Below, one piece after another: positions 44,374-52,698 of a stretch of DNA of 64,000 nucleotides. Position 1 is the first letter of the stretch, and the number at the start of each line of letters is the position of its first letter. A program made the position numbers and the translations under genes. Under the pieces are notes generated by a model that made no database searches, was not told where the DNA came from, and worked only from the letters and a program-made list of their open reading frames with translations. The stretch lies in assembly GCF_010727325.1 (NCBI RefSeq), contig NZ_AP022565.1:3720001-3784000 (forward strand), in the 5' to 3' direction. Origin of the DNA: Mycolicibacterium alvei. Its GTDB lineage: Bacteria > Actinomycetota > Actinomycetes > Mycobacteriales > Mycobacteriaceae.

Positions 44374-45231
44374 CTAGTCGCTGCCACGACCCTTGGCGAG
44401 TAATTCGCGTCGTGCCCGGGTCCGGTAGGAGTCGCCAGTGAGGGTGAGGACTTCGGCGTGATGCACAAGTCGGTCGATCATCGCTGCAGCCACGACATCA
44501 TCGGAAAATGTCTCTCCCCAACGCCCGAACGGTAAGTTTGACGTCACCATGATCGAGCCGATCTCATACCTGGAAGCGATCAGCTGAAAGAACAAGTTGG
44601 CCGCGTCCTGGTCGAACGGAATGTAGCCGACTTCGTCGATGATGATCAGCTTGTATCGGCGGATCTTCTTCAGTTCGCTCTCCAACCGGTTTGCATGATG
44701 GGCTTCGGAGAGTCGAGCGATCCAGTTTGAAGCGGTATCGAAGAGCACGCTGTAGCCGGCGTGGGCGGCCTTGACTCCTAGTCCGATCGCGATATGGGTC
44801 TTGCCGATACCTGGGGGACCGAGCAGGATGACGTTCTCTGCCTTCGGCACGAACATGCCCGTCGCCAGGTGCGCCAACACGTCTCGACGCAGCGACGGCA
44901 AGTGATCGAGGTTGAAGTCTTCCAGGGTCTTGACTTGCGGGAAGTGGGCGGTTCGGATCCGCATGATCGTGCCGGCCGACTCCCGGTCGGCAACCTGACG
45001 TTGCAGTAGTGCCGCCAAATACTCTTCGTGGCACCAATTGTCGTCACGGGCTTGCGCCGCCAAAGATTCCCAGCAGCGTCCGATCGTCGGCGTTTTCAAC
45101 ACCCTTGTGAGATAAGCCAACTGGGCGGGCAACCCGTCGGCTGGCAGCGAGATCGACGGTGAAATATCAGCAGCCGATGCTGCACTGTTACCGGGCGGCG
45201 GCTGCTTGGCGGATCTGGTAGCCGTGCTCAT
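44374..45231 (-). CDS. istB: IS21-family helper ATPase IstB
   Basis: A 285-residue AAA+ ATPase. Walker A GPPGIGKTH is near residue 139 and Walker B LIIIDEVGY near 196, followed by FFQLIASRYEIGSIMVTSN. This is the transposition helper protein. It overlaps istA by the four bases ATGA, the standard IS21 arrangement. Confidence 0.93.
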   Translation of the reverse strand: MSTATRSAKQPPPGNSAASAADISPSISLPADGLPAQLAYLTRVLKTPTIGRCWESLAAQARDDNWCHEEYLAALLQRQVADRESAGTIMRIRTAHFPQVKTLEDFNLDHLPSLRRDVLAHLATGMFVPKAENVILLGPPGIGKTHIAIGLGVKAAHAGYSVLFDTASNWIARLSEAHHANRLESELKKIRRYKLIIIDEVGYIPFDQDAANLFFQLIASRYEIGSIMVTSNLPFGRWGETFSDDVVAAAMIDRLVHHAEVLTLTGDSYRTRARRELLAKGRGSD

Positions 45232-46490
45232 GAACTATTCCTCACTGTTGTTGGGGTGGAGTCGAAGTCAACGCCGAACAGAGCGTCATAGTCCGGAAGA
45301 GCACGTAATGCCACCGGGTGACCGTCATGATGACGGCGGGTCGCGGTGGACCATCGGCGGCGCTGATCCGCCAGGGCGCTGCGCAGCCCGGCTGCGATGC
45401 TGACGTGTGCTGCATCGGTGATGGTGGCGTGGGTGGCCCAGCATCGCCGGTGACGACCCACCAGCTGACCGTCGCAGCGCACCATTACCTCCTCCGGCGA
45501 GGCGGCAACATCGACGAACCTGCCGATCAGCCGCGGGTCAACGGAGTAGTCCACCGAGTCCACGCGCACGTAGTAGTCCCGCGACAACCGAATGCGATGT
45601 GTCAACCCGATCGGCGGATCCACCGGAGGCAGTTCGAGCATCGCTTGGCAGTCAGTTTCCAGCAGATCGACCGGTCGGGCCCCGATGGAGCGCACCGTGC
45701 GAGTGTTGGCTCTTACCAACCACTCTGAAAGCTGGGTGTTGAAATCAGCCGGTGATGCGAAGCGTCGTCCCGGGAGAAATGAGGTCTCCAAGTATCCGTT
45801 GGCCCGTTCCACCATGCCCTTGTATTCGGGGTCGCGCGGTGGAGCCAACTGGATGCGGGTAGCCAGAGTGCCGGCGAACGCGGTGGCCGCCGCCGAGACT
45901 CGCCCCGTTCCGCCAATAGCCGCTTCTCGATCCCAGACCAAGGTCTTCGGGACCCGACCCCATCGGCGAATCAGCGCCCACATCCCGGACAAAATGTCGC
46001 CGCCCTGCCGTGACGGCAACATCACTGCTGCGATTGACCGCGAGAACCCTGACACCATCACCAACACCGGCAACATCCGCTCTTGCCCGTCGCCGACAGG
46101 GATCTTGGGTGCGGGAAACCACAGATCGCATTGGGCGATCTCACCGGGGCGGTACACAAACCGGTCGACCGGGTCGATACCGACATACTCGGGGCGGATC
46201 TGCTGCAACTTCTTCTTCAACGGCGAAATCGAATATGGCCAGCCGATCCGCTCGGCAATCACCGGCGCAGGCATTTTGGGCCATTCGGCCAACAACACGC
46301 GGATCTGCGGCTCATAGGCATCGGCCACCGAGCCACGCCGTTGGCGTTCGTACCGTGGCGGCCCCTGCGACGCCAAGGCTGCCCGCACCGTATTCCGCGA
46401 GATCCCCAGCCGGCGGGCGACCTCGCGGATCGGCACCCCCTCAGCTCGATGCAACCGCCGAATCTCTGCCCAATCCTCCACCGATAGCAT
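45228..46490 (-). CDS. istA: IS21-family transposase IstA
   Basis: A 420-residue transposase. The N-terminal helix-turn-helix (EVARRLGISRNTVRAAL) is followed by the DDE integrase core with AQCDLWF, LVWDREAAIGG and GMVERANGYLE. Its full length and the intact istB suggest a functional pair. Confidence 0.93.
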   Translation of the reverse strand: MLSVEDWAEIRRLHRAEGVPIREVARRLGISRNTVRAALASQGPPRYERQRRGSVADAYEPQIRVLLAEWPKMPAPVIAERIGWPYSISPLKKKLQQIRPEYVGIDPVDRFVYRPGEIAQCDLWFPAPKIPVGDGQERMLPVLVMVSGFSRSIAAVMLPSRQGGDILSGMWALIRRWGRVPKTLVWDREAAIGGTGRVSAAATAFAGTLATRIQLAPPRDPEYKGMVERANGYLETSFLPGRRFASPADFNTQLSEWLVRANTRTVRSIGARPVDLLETDCQAMLELPPVDPPIGLTHRIRLSRDYYVRVDSVDYSVDPRLIGRFVDVAASPEEVMVRCDGQLVGRHRRCWATHATITDAAHVSIAAGLRSALADQRRRWSTATRRHHDGHPVALRALPDYDALFGVDFDSTPTTVRNSS

Positions 46491-46562
46491 CCCTCCAAAA
46501 GACCACCAGATGGGTCAACATTGCGGGACCCTCGGCGGTCTACTTTTCAGGAATCGGCGACA

Positions 46563-46835
46563 AAACAGATCAGTCCGGACGAACACATCCGGGTGATTGG
46601 CTTCAAACTCGCCGATCGCGGTCGCCTGCTCAGTAAGCAGGCCAGCGTGCTGACGCTGATGGGCGTCATCCCAAAATGCTCGAGCACGGTCAACCTCGGT
46701 CGGCACCGACACGTTAACGACCAAGCAATCGCCATCATCGGTAACCGAGAAGCCAAGCGGCTCAAGATCATGCAGCAACAACTGAAGGAACTCAGCCCAC
46801 AGCGCGCTGTGCGCCCCCAAAGGCAGACGAATCAT
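46563..46835 (-). pseudogene. Unknown gene truncated by the IS21 element
   Basis: Ninety-one native codons from ATG 46835 to the IS21 right end; after that the frame reads into IS sequence and stops at 46515. The fragment (starts MIRLPLGAHSALWAEFLQLL) has no domain I recognise. It overlaps the ASCH gene by 44 bases, so it was the last known gene of the ubiquitin-like operon before the IS inserted. Confidence 0.7.
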
Positions 46836-47310
46836 AGGTCACATCGTCCAGGTCGAACTGCCCAAGCCGCACCCACGTGACAGCCCCATTTGGATGCTGG
46901 TAGTCCAGCGGCCTCGAGAACCGACGCGGCTTGGTGAACACATACGCGTAAGTCTTGTCGTATGGCAGGCCTTCACGGCGGAATTCGTCCCGCTCGTCGG
47001 CCGGCAGTTCCTCAGCAGTCACCAAATCGTCAAGTTCCAACGGACCCAGGACACGAACCAAGTTCGCGACACCGTACACCTGCCCGGTGCCAGCTTTGGC
47101 GATAACCACTGGCCCCCGGATCTGAGTGGGCCTACCCCGGATTTCCCATATCTTCTCGCCAGTAAGAAGCTGGGTCGCATAGGGGTCGCGCACGATGAGT
47201 CCCCGCAGACCCAAGTCATCGTGCGGATCGGACGGCCGGCCCGACGCGTAACCACGCTCGGAAGCCGACAGGTCCTGCAGATGATTCACCCGCCGCATAC
47301 CGTCCATCAT
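46792..47310 (-). CDS. ASCH-domain protein
   Basis: A 172-residue protein. From about residue 35 it has the ASCH (PUA-like, RNA-binding) pattern: LRGLIVRDPYATQLLTGEKI, WEIRGRPTQIRGPVVIAKAG, TGQVYGVANLVRVLGPLEL, and NGAVTWVRLGQ near the end. ASCH domains bind nucleic acid or hydrolyse modified nucleosides. It is downstream of the JAB-E1 fusion on the same strand with a 146-base gap, and probably in the same operon. A specific link to the ubiquitin-like system is inference. Confidence 0.78.
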   Translation of the reverse strand: MMDGMRRVNHLQDLSASERGYASGRPSDPHDDLGLRGLIVRDPYATQLLTGEKIWEIRGRPTQIRGPVVIAKAGTGQVYGVANLVRVLGPLELDDLVTAEELPADERDEFRREGLPYDKTYAYVFTKPRRFSRPLDYQHPNGAVTWVRLGQFDLDDVTYDSSAFGGAQRAVG

Positions 47311-47456
47311 CCGATCCTAGGCGACAAAACTTGACAACGACTGACGGAAACGGGCGTCATAGGCGACTTCTTCAGACTCAGCGGTGTCGAGTTCCTTTCA
47401 GCCCACAGGCAATCAAGATCGCCGCGAAACCCCGCCGGCGAGGCAAAATGATGGAC

Positions 47457-48968
47457 CTACCTGTCCTGTGGCGACCTGCTCGAGGTTCCACCGATGACTG
47501 AGTGAAGCCATCGTATTGCGGCCGATGGAAACGAGCCCACGTCGACCCGGTGCCAGCGGAAGCCGAAAACAGGCCACCTCGAGCCATCGGGTTGGGGTGC
47601 TTCGGGTAGTACTAACGGGGTTCGGCCGTCACCGATTGCCGTGTCCAATTCGTACTGACAGAACTCGCCGGTAGTGTCCGTTAGGGCCTGCAGGCTGTGG
47701 GTTGAGAGTAGGTATCTCAGTGGTGCCGGGACTCCTCGGCGGCCGGGGTGCGCAGTCAGGCTGACGAACTGGGTGAGCAGGGCTGCGCTGACCGCGGCGG
47801 AGTAGGCGGCCACATTCGGTGCCCCGGAGACGGGTTCGCGGCCAGACTGCTCGATGTAGTGCGGATCATCAAGTAGACCTCGACGATCGAGCTGAATGTC
47901 GGTCGGGTCGAGCTGGCGGGTGCACTGCATGCATGACCGTCCTGGAACCAGGGTATGCGCGCGCCAACTTCCCGAGCGCATGTGCCCGTCGGGGAAGACT
48001 GCCAGTGTGAGGCCACCGTCGATCACCGGGATCAGGTCAGCGTAAGCAAGTGTATTGAGGACTGCGCGCGGCCATGGGCGGTCCACGCACGAGACAATGA
48101 TGTCGTAGTCCAGTGCGTGAGCTAGCCCCTCGGTGGTGCAGATGCTCATTGGGTAGCGCTTGAACTGTGGTCGTTGCGCTGTTGTCGCTATGTGCATCTG
48201 ACGATAGGCGACATTGACTTTGCGTCGGCGTCGCCGCGCGTCTAACCGGGTCGCGCCGATCATCCGGTCTCGGTTGAGTTCTTTGACGACGTCGTGGTCC
48301 ATGACGCCGATGTCGGTGATGCCGGTGGCGGCAAGCCTTTGGGCTACGTCCAGTCCGACGCTGCCCACCCCCACGACCAGTACACGCAGCCGGGCAATGG
48401 AGTCCTGGGATGCTGGCCACGCGGACACCGTGCGAACCTGCGCTGCCGTTCGGGGTGGCGGCGGTCGAAGGTCGTCGTTCCAGGACATCTTCAGCATGGG
48501 GCCGACGACGCGGACAGCCTCAGCCCACTGCGGCGATGTCCCGCCCGGATGCCAGATCCGCGCTGACCACGTGCCGTCTGCGCCAGCCAGTGTCATCCCG
48601 AGCAGCGGGCCTCCGGTGTATTGGTGGGCGATGTGGGCATAACTGAGTTCGGTGTCGTAGTCGGTGGAACTGAGGCGCTGCCAGCCCGTTCCTCCCGGAT
48701 GTGAGTGCAACATGGCCAGACCACAGTCTTGGTTGGCGGCGTGTGCGGCACCGCGCAGCAGGTAGCGACCGGTGAATGAGGCGTTGCCGTGGATCAGGCG
48801 ATCGTCGGCTCTGGGTAGCACCAGCGAGGTGACCAAGTACGTCGTGCGGTGCTTGCCCGTAGAGACGGTGTACGTCGCCAGGCAGACATCCTCTTGTCCA
48901 TCTGGCCGTAACAGGTGTTGGCGCGCTTGTTCGGCGACCGCCTCGGTCATCGCCACCGAATATCTCAT
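47457..48968 (-). CDS. JAB (MPN) protease fused to ThiF/E1-like activating enzyme
   Basis: A 503-residue fusion. Residues about 1-160 are a JAB metalloprotease domain: LHSHPGG with His88/His90 and, after a 12-residue gap, Asp103 (SSTDYD), the zinc-binding JAMM set that removes ubiquitin-like tags. Residues about 190-470 are an E1/ThiF Rossmann domain with GVGSVG (200-205), MDHD (acidic nucleotide contact near 223), NRDR (232-235) and SCMQC (346, 349), of which one Cys may carry the thioester or both may bind zinc. The ATG has AGGAGTAGG. The order after the UBL and E2 genes with 2-3-base gaps marks one operon. Confidence 0.9.
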   Translation of the reverse strand: MRYSVAMTEAVAEQARQHLLRPDGQEDVCLATYTVSTGKHRTTYLVTSLVLPRADDRLIHGNASFTGRYLLRGAAHAANQDCGLAMLHSHPGGTGWQRLSSTDYDTELSYAHIAHQYTGGPLLGMTLAGADGTWSARIWHPGGTSPQWAEAVRVVGPMLKMSWNDDLRPPPPRTAAQVRTVSAWPASQDSIARLRVLVVGVGSVGLDVAQRLAATGITDIGVMDHDVVKELNRDRMIGATRLDARRRRRKVNVAYRQMHIATTAQRPQFKRYPMSICTTEGLAHALDYDIIVSCVDRPWPRAVLNTLAYADLIPVIDGGLTLAVFPDGHMRSGSWRAHTLVPGRSCMQCTRQLDPTDIQLDRRGLLDDPHYIEQSGREPVSGAPNVAAYSAAVSAALLTQFVSLTAHPGRRGVPAPLRYLLSTHSLQALTDTTGEFCQYELDTAIGDGRTPLVLPEAPQPDGSRWPVFGFRWHRVDVGSFPSAAIRWLHSVIGGTSSRSPQDR

Positions 48969-48971
48969 GGC

Positions 48972-49346
48972 CTACTCCTGATTCTGCTTTGTCGCCACGC
49001 TGAGCGCCCCCCGAACGTGGGCTAGCCAAGCCCGGGCAGGTGGGGCGGAGGTGTCCCATTGCCCGGCGTCACGCGAGTGCCGCAGCCAGCCGGGCAGGCA
49101 GTCCGTGGTGTCGGTGTTGGTGTGAGGGAAGGCAATTGCCTCGCGGAAATGCAGCCAGTGCGGGACCACGGTGGGCCACGACTGCAACTCGCTGAGGCTG
49201 ACGGCGGTGTCGATCTGACTCCCGGCCAGCGATCCAGTCGCCGGCGCGACGGTGTAGACGATGGCCGGTCCCTCCCGGTGTCCTGGCACTCCCGCGGCCG
49301 CGAGGTCCGCCAGGAACCGGTCGGGACCGTGGCGATCGACGCTCAC
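48972..49346 (-). CDS. E2-like (Prok-E2-type) protein of a ubiquitin-like system
   Basis: A 124-residue protein between the UBL gene and the JAB-E1 gene. It contains SWPTVVPHWLHFREAIAFPH and LPGWLRHSRD...WDTSAPPARAWLAHVRGAL, with His and Trp positions resembling the E2/UBC-like families that occur in bacterial UBL operons. Cys83 (TTDCLPGW) could be the active Cys. Start GTG 49346 is two bases after the UBL stop, and the gene ends three bases before the E1 gene. The assignment rests mostly on context. Confidence 0.7.
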   Translation of the reverse strand: MSVDRHGPDRFLADLAAAGVPGHREGPAIVYTVAPATGSLAGSQIDTAVSLSELQSWPTVVPHWLHFREAIAFPHTNTDTTDCLPGWLRHSRDAGQWDTSAPPARAWLAHVRGALSVATKQNQE

Positions 49347-49348
49347 CG

Positions 49349-49774
49349 TTATGCCACCGGGCTGTCGCGGCGCACGGTGACGAACTCGTCGCCAGCGTGG
49401 ATCTTGACCAGCTCCGCGGGATCGAGGTGCGTGGCTTCGCCAACCCGGGCCAGGTAGTGCTTGTCGGGGTCGACGCCGGCCAGTTGCAGCAACGCGGCAA
49501 CCTCTTGGCCTTCGTCGTGGGTCGTGTACCCCAGGCCGTCGATCGTAAAAGGCACGAGTGGGCGACTGACGAAAACGTCGCCGGGGTGGATCCGCACGAT
49601 GTCGCTGTCGCGGAAGAATGCCTCGTCACCCTCGTCATCAACGCGGGCGAGGTCGAAGTGGGATGCGTCGCGCCCGGCCAGTCGTAGCAGGGCGGCCGCT
49701 TCCTGGTCGCCATCGATGGTCGTGAACTGGCGGTTGTCGAGCGTGAATCGTATCCGGGTGTCTTGCGCGGTCAT
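49349..49774 (-). CDS. Tandem ubiquitin-like protein (multiubiquitin type)
   Basis: A 141-residue protein of two similar ubiquitin-like units. Unit 1 (about 7-70) reads IRFTLDNRQFTTIDGDQEAA ... LLRLAGRD ... RIHPGDVFVS; unit 2 (about 75-137) reads VPFTIDGLGYTTHDEGQEVA ... LLQLAGVD ... KIHAGDEFVT. The internal similarity shows the duplication. The pattern matches the bacterial Multiubiquitin family. The tail RRDSPVA has no diglycine, so a processing or unusual C-terminal attachment is possible. ATG at 49772-49774 is preferred; the frame upstream crosses the promoter. It is the first gene of the operon. Confidence 0.88.
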   Translation of the reverse strand: MTAQDTRIRFTLDNRQFTTIDGDQEAAALLRLAGRDASHFDLARVDDEGDEAFFRDSDIVRIHPGDVFVSRPLVPFTIDGLGYTTHDEGQEVAALLQLAGVDPDKHYLARVGEATHLDPAELVKIHAGDEFVTVRRDSPVA

Positions 49775-49827
49775 TGTCGTGGCCTTTCTTCGCGGGGCGA
49801 TACCGTCTACCCTGGTGTCAGAAGTGC

Positions 49828-49857
49828 ACCGTAGTGGAAATCTGCGGGTCTTGTCAA
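49828..49857 (-). promoter_or_regulatory. Promoter of the ubiquitin-like operon
   Basis: On the minus strand TTGACA (49852-49857) and TACGGT (49828-49833) lie 18 bases apart, a good sigma-70-type promoter, with about 45-50 bases of leader before the UBL start. Confidence 0.55.
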
Positions 49858-49861
49858 CACT

Positions 49862-49879
49862 GTGGTGGACTACCACCAC
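49862..49879. promoter_or_regulatory. Operator GTGGTGG-ACTA-CCACCAC between the UBL operon and the XRE gene
   Basis: A perfect inverted repeat with seven-base arms and a four-base centre, located directly before the -35 of the UBL operon and just upstream of the XRE gene. It is the natural binding site for the XRE protein, which could repress both directions. Binding is inferred. Confidence 0.6.
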
Positions 49880-49905
49880 TCTGGTATATATGGAAGGTGG
49901 TTGAG

Positions 49906-50247
49906 ATGGGCAACGCGCTAGGCGACCAACTACGAGAGGTCCGACGGATTCGTGGGCTGTCGTTGAAGGCGATCGCTGAGCCGGCGAAGATCTCGGTCGC
50001 GTATCTGCAGAAACTCGAGGGAGGTGAGGTGCAACAGCCGAATCCGAACGTGCTTCACCGCCTCGCGGCGGTGCTCGAGATGCCCTATTCGGCGCTCATG
50101 GAGTTGGCCGGATACGTGGTGCCCGAAGCGGGCGGCTTACTCGCTGCCACCACATTCGACCACGCCTTGAGCAGCTCAGACCTCAGCGAGGCGGAACGCA
50201 AGGCCGTCGCTGCGTTTATCGCTCACCTTCGAGATCAACGCACATGA
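49906..50247 (+). CDS. XRE-family helix-turn-helix regulator
   Basis: A 113-residue protein. Residues about 5-60 form an HTH_3 domain (LGDQLREVRRIRGLSLKAIA ... ISVAYLQKLEGGEVQQPNPN). The C-terminal part is helical. It starts at ATG 49906 behind GGAAGGTGG. It is followed 16 bases later by an ImmA/IrrE metallopeptidase; in such pairs the protease cleaves the regulator to release repression. It is divergent from the UBL operon across the 49862 operator. Confidence 0.92.
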   Translation: MGNALGDQLREVRRIRGLSLKAIAEPAKISVAYLQKLEGGEVQQPNPNVLHRLAAVLEMPYSALMELAGYVVPEAGGLLAATTFDHALSSSDLSEAERKAVAAFIAHLRDQRT

Positions 50248-50263
50248 ATACGCAAGAGGGACC

Positions 50264-51172
50264 ATGATTGAACCGCTGGATAACCTCAACGAGATCCGCG
50301 ACATCGCGCAGTTGGTGCTGCGTAGGGCCGATATAGCCGAGCGGCTCCCGACGCCGGTAGATGACATCATCGCCAGCTGCGGGCTGGTCGAGTCTGACGA
50401 CTACGTGTTCTCCGATAGCAAGATCGCGCAGGCGCCGCGTGAACTGCGCAAACTATTGCGCAGCGCGGGACGGAAGATCCGCGGCGCGCTCGACCGCCGC
50501 GAGCGAGTGCTACACGTGAGCCCGTCGATTGATCATCCAGCGCAGCGGCAGTTCGTGCGGTGCCACGAGGCCATGCATGACGCCCTTCCCTGGCAACGGG
50601 ATCTCCTGGTCCTTGGTGATACCGCTCGCACGCTGGCGCCCGACGTTGAGCTTGTGTTCGAACGCGAAGCCAACCAGGGAGGCGCTGAACTGCTGTTTCA
50701 GCTCGATCTGCTGACACGGATGGCGCGGGATTATCCGATCGACATCTCGACACCGGTGCAATTGTCCGCCTTGTTTGGTGCCTCGATCCACGCGACTTTT
50801 CGGCGCTGGGTCGAGAGCAATGCCAGTCCCGTATGCGGGCTAGTGATCGATCCCAAACCTTTGATCGATATTCCGCCGACATACCGCCGCTACGAACTGG
50901 TGGAATCGGAGTCGTGGACGCAACGCTACGGGCCCAACCGGTTTCCTGCCCGGTTGGATTCGAGTCGGCATGGCTTTTTAGCCCCGTTGGGGTTACCGGG
51001 GTCGACTGACATCAACCTCTCTTGGGGCCTGCACGACCGCAATGCCGCGATGACAACAGTGAAGGTTCAGTCGCTATCCAATACCTACCGAGTATTTGTG
51101 CTGCTGTGGTTGCCCACCAAGGAATCGTTCATCGCGCGCCACCGAGCTCGGCCGCGTCTCGTGGTGGGCTGA
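50264..51172 (+). CDS. ImmA/IrrE-family zinc metallopeptidase
   Basis: A 302-residue protein. The zinc motif HEAMH is at 101-105 in RCHEAMHDALPW, with glutamates further on (FEREANQGGAELL) that can supply the third ligand. Its N-terminal IAERLPTPVDDIIASCGLVE is family-typical. Expected role: proteolysis of the XRE repressor in response to a signal, controlling the divergent ubiquitin-like operon or genes downstream. The last 120 residues could be the sensor part but have no familiar domain. Confidence 0.88.
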   Translation: MIEPLDNLNEIRDIAQLVLRRADIAERLPTPVDDIIASCGLVESDDYVFSDSKIAQAPRELRKLLRSAGRKIRGALDRRERVLHVSPSIDHPAQRQFVRCHEAMHDALPWQRDLLVLGDTARTLAPDVELVFEREANQGGAELLFQLDLLTRMARDYPIDISTPVQLSALFGASIHATFRRWVESNASPVCGLVIDPKPLIDIPPTYRRYELVESESWTQRYGPNRFPARLDSSRHGFLAPLGLPGSTDINLSWGLHDRNAAMTTVKVQSLSNTYRVFVLLWLPTKESFIARHRARPRLVVG

Positions 51173-51314
51173 GATGGCGGCGTCATGCACCGCCCGGTCA
51201 GTCCAGTCGAGTGCAGCTCACCGCGGCGGCGCTCTCCCATAGCCACAAAGATGTCAGCCCGACGTGCTTACATGCCGTAAGTTCCAACAACGCAAGCCGG
51301 AGAAGGATAATCCG

Positions 51315-51491
51315 ATGTCTAACGCAGTGCTACCGCAACTGTCCACTGACAAAACGACCGCTCAGCTGCCCTCCAATCCGAACGATCTACTCAGCGCCAG
51401 CGAGAAACACAAGCTCACCGAGGATCTCGCGAAGCTCGCCGACCTTCGGCGCGACGCCGAAACCGCTTCGGCAAGTTTGCGACTAGCCTGA
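51315..51491 (+). CDS. Small 58-residue protein before the papain-like protease
   Basis: A 58-residue frame from ATG 51315 with an AGAAGGATAA ribosome site. The sequence has a flexible N-terminal part (LPQLSTDKTTAQLPSNPN) and a C-terminal helix (SEKHKLTEDLAKLADLRRD). No family is recognised. It ends 13 bases before the protease gene. It could be a regulator, substrate or precursor peptide, but there is no direct evidence. Confidence 0.6.
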   Translation: MSNAVLPQLSTDKTTAQLPSNPNDLLSASEKHKLTEDLAKLADLRRDAETASASLRLA

Positions 51492-51504
51492 TCGAAGGCG
51501 AACC

Positions 51505-52287
51505 GTGCAGCTGCCTGGCTGGAACGACCCCGATCCAGCCGAGGTCTATCACCCGACTACAGATGCCGAATGGTATGCGGCGCTGTCGCGCTACCTGGAA
51601 TCGCTCAATGACGCACCACTAATGCGCTGCGTCGAGGTCGCACGCTCCCATGGAGCCGCAACCCTCGTGATCGAGACCAGATATTTGGACATCGACTACC
51701 GCAGCGAATTCTCGGCTTACTATTCACGCCAGTTCGCTGATGTCCCCGATTCTGCCCATCGCTTGCATTTCTTCGGCAAACACCTCGAACCGCAATCGCT
51801 GTGGCAACTCGACGCCGAACACGGCTACATCGGATACGTGGTCGTGCGCCCGGCAGCGACCGGCTTGGTCTCTCGGGCCCTCCTTCCGCCCCCACCGGAC
51901 CTTGAGTCAGCGGTCCGCACGTCGGTGACCGAAAACGTGAACTTCTTCGGACAGCAACTGCCGGTTCGTGGAGTGCCGTTTGCACAACAAGACGCCCAAC
52001 TTGGCGCGTGCGCGCAAGCAGCCGCATGGATGTGCCACTTCACTGCGTTTCTGCGAGGCGATACGGCCAGGCGTACGAAAGCCGACTTCTCATTGAAGGC
52101 CGACGCCAGCTTGCAACCGAACCGCGCCCTCCCGAGCGGCGGACTCACAGTGACCCAACTCAGCGAACTATTTCGCACATTCGAAATTCCAGCCATGTAC
52201 TACCTCGTGGGCGATTTGCCCAGCCCGCAATTGCCCTGGCAGGCACCCGATCCCACCGGTCGGCCTGAGTTGGCTGGAACTTGGGAT
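51505..52287 (+). pseudogene. Papain-like cysteine protease gene, 5' part (split by IS)
   Basis: The first 261 codons of a gene interrupted by the IS3 element at 52288. It includes the likely active-site Cys169 in AQLGACAQAAAWMC, the Cys-plus-helix pattern of C39/papain-like enzymes. It starts at GTG 51505. The rest of the gene is at 53556-54278; removing the IS and one copy of GAT rejoins the frame exactly (ELAGTWD then HRIVAVACRH). The intact protein would be about 501 residues. Confidence 0.8.
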
Positions 52288-52357
52288 GGGTCTGCTGCAC
52301 GATCAGGTGACATCTGAGTTGGCTTGCCCGTGGCGGGTGGGCTGGAAGGATGTTCCT

Positions 52358-52666
52358 GTGCCCAAGCCCTACCCTCGCGAGTTCCGTGACGATGTCGTCC
52401 GGGTCGCTCGCAACCGCGACGACGGTGTGACGATCGAGGCGATCGCCACCGATTTCGGGGTCCACCCGATGACGCTGCACAAATGGCTACGCCAAGCCGA
52501 TATCGACGAGGGCGCCAAACCCGGCAGAAGTACCGGCGAGTCCGGTGAGCTGCGGGATGCGCGGCGTCGGATCAAGCTCCTCGAGCAGGAGAACGAGGTC
52601 CTGCGCCGGGCTGCGGCCTATCTGTCGCAGGCCAATCTGCCGGGAAAAGGCTCTACCCGCTCGTAG
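52358..52666 (+). CDS. IS3-family transposase OrfA
   Basis: A 102-residue helix-turn-helix and leucine-zipper protein (PYPREFRDDVVRVARNRDDG, DFGVHPMTLHKWLRQADID, IKLLEQENEVLRRAAAYLSQ). GTG 52358 has a GGAAGGATG site. A slippery GGGAAAAGG stretch near 52639-52647 sits at the end, where a -1 shift continues as LYPLVAELAADGIPVAV into OrfB. Confidence 0.9.
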   Translation: MPKPYPREFRDDVVRVARNRDDGVTIEAIATDFGVHPMTLHKWLRQADIDEGAKPGRSTGESGELRDARRRIKLLEQENEVLRRAAAYLSQANLPGKGSTRS

Positions 52667-52698
52667 CTGAGCTCGCCGCCGACGGGATCCCCGTCGCG

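Larger units (their letters stand above)
44305..46562 (-). mobile_element. IS21-family element with istA and istB
   Basis: The right end reads TGTCGCCGATTCCTGAAAAG inward from 46562; the left end at about 44305 shares GTCGCCGA. The left tip appears damaged or shortened by the adjacent IS3 insertion, so the exact left border is uncertain. It carries istA and istB. On the right it cuts the gene at 46563-46835. No clear target duplication is visible. Confidence 0.8.
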
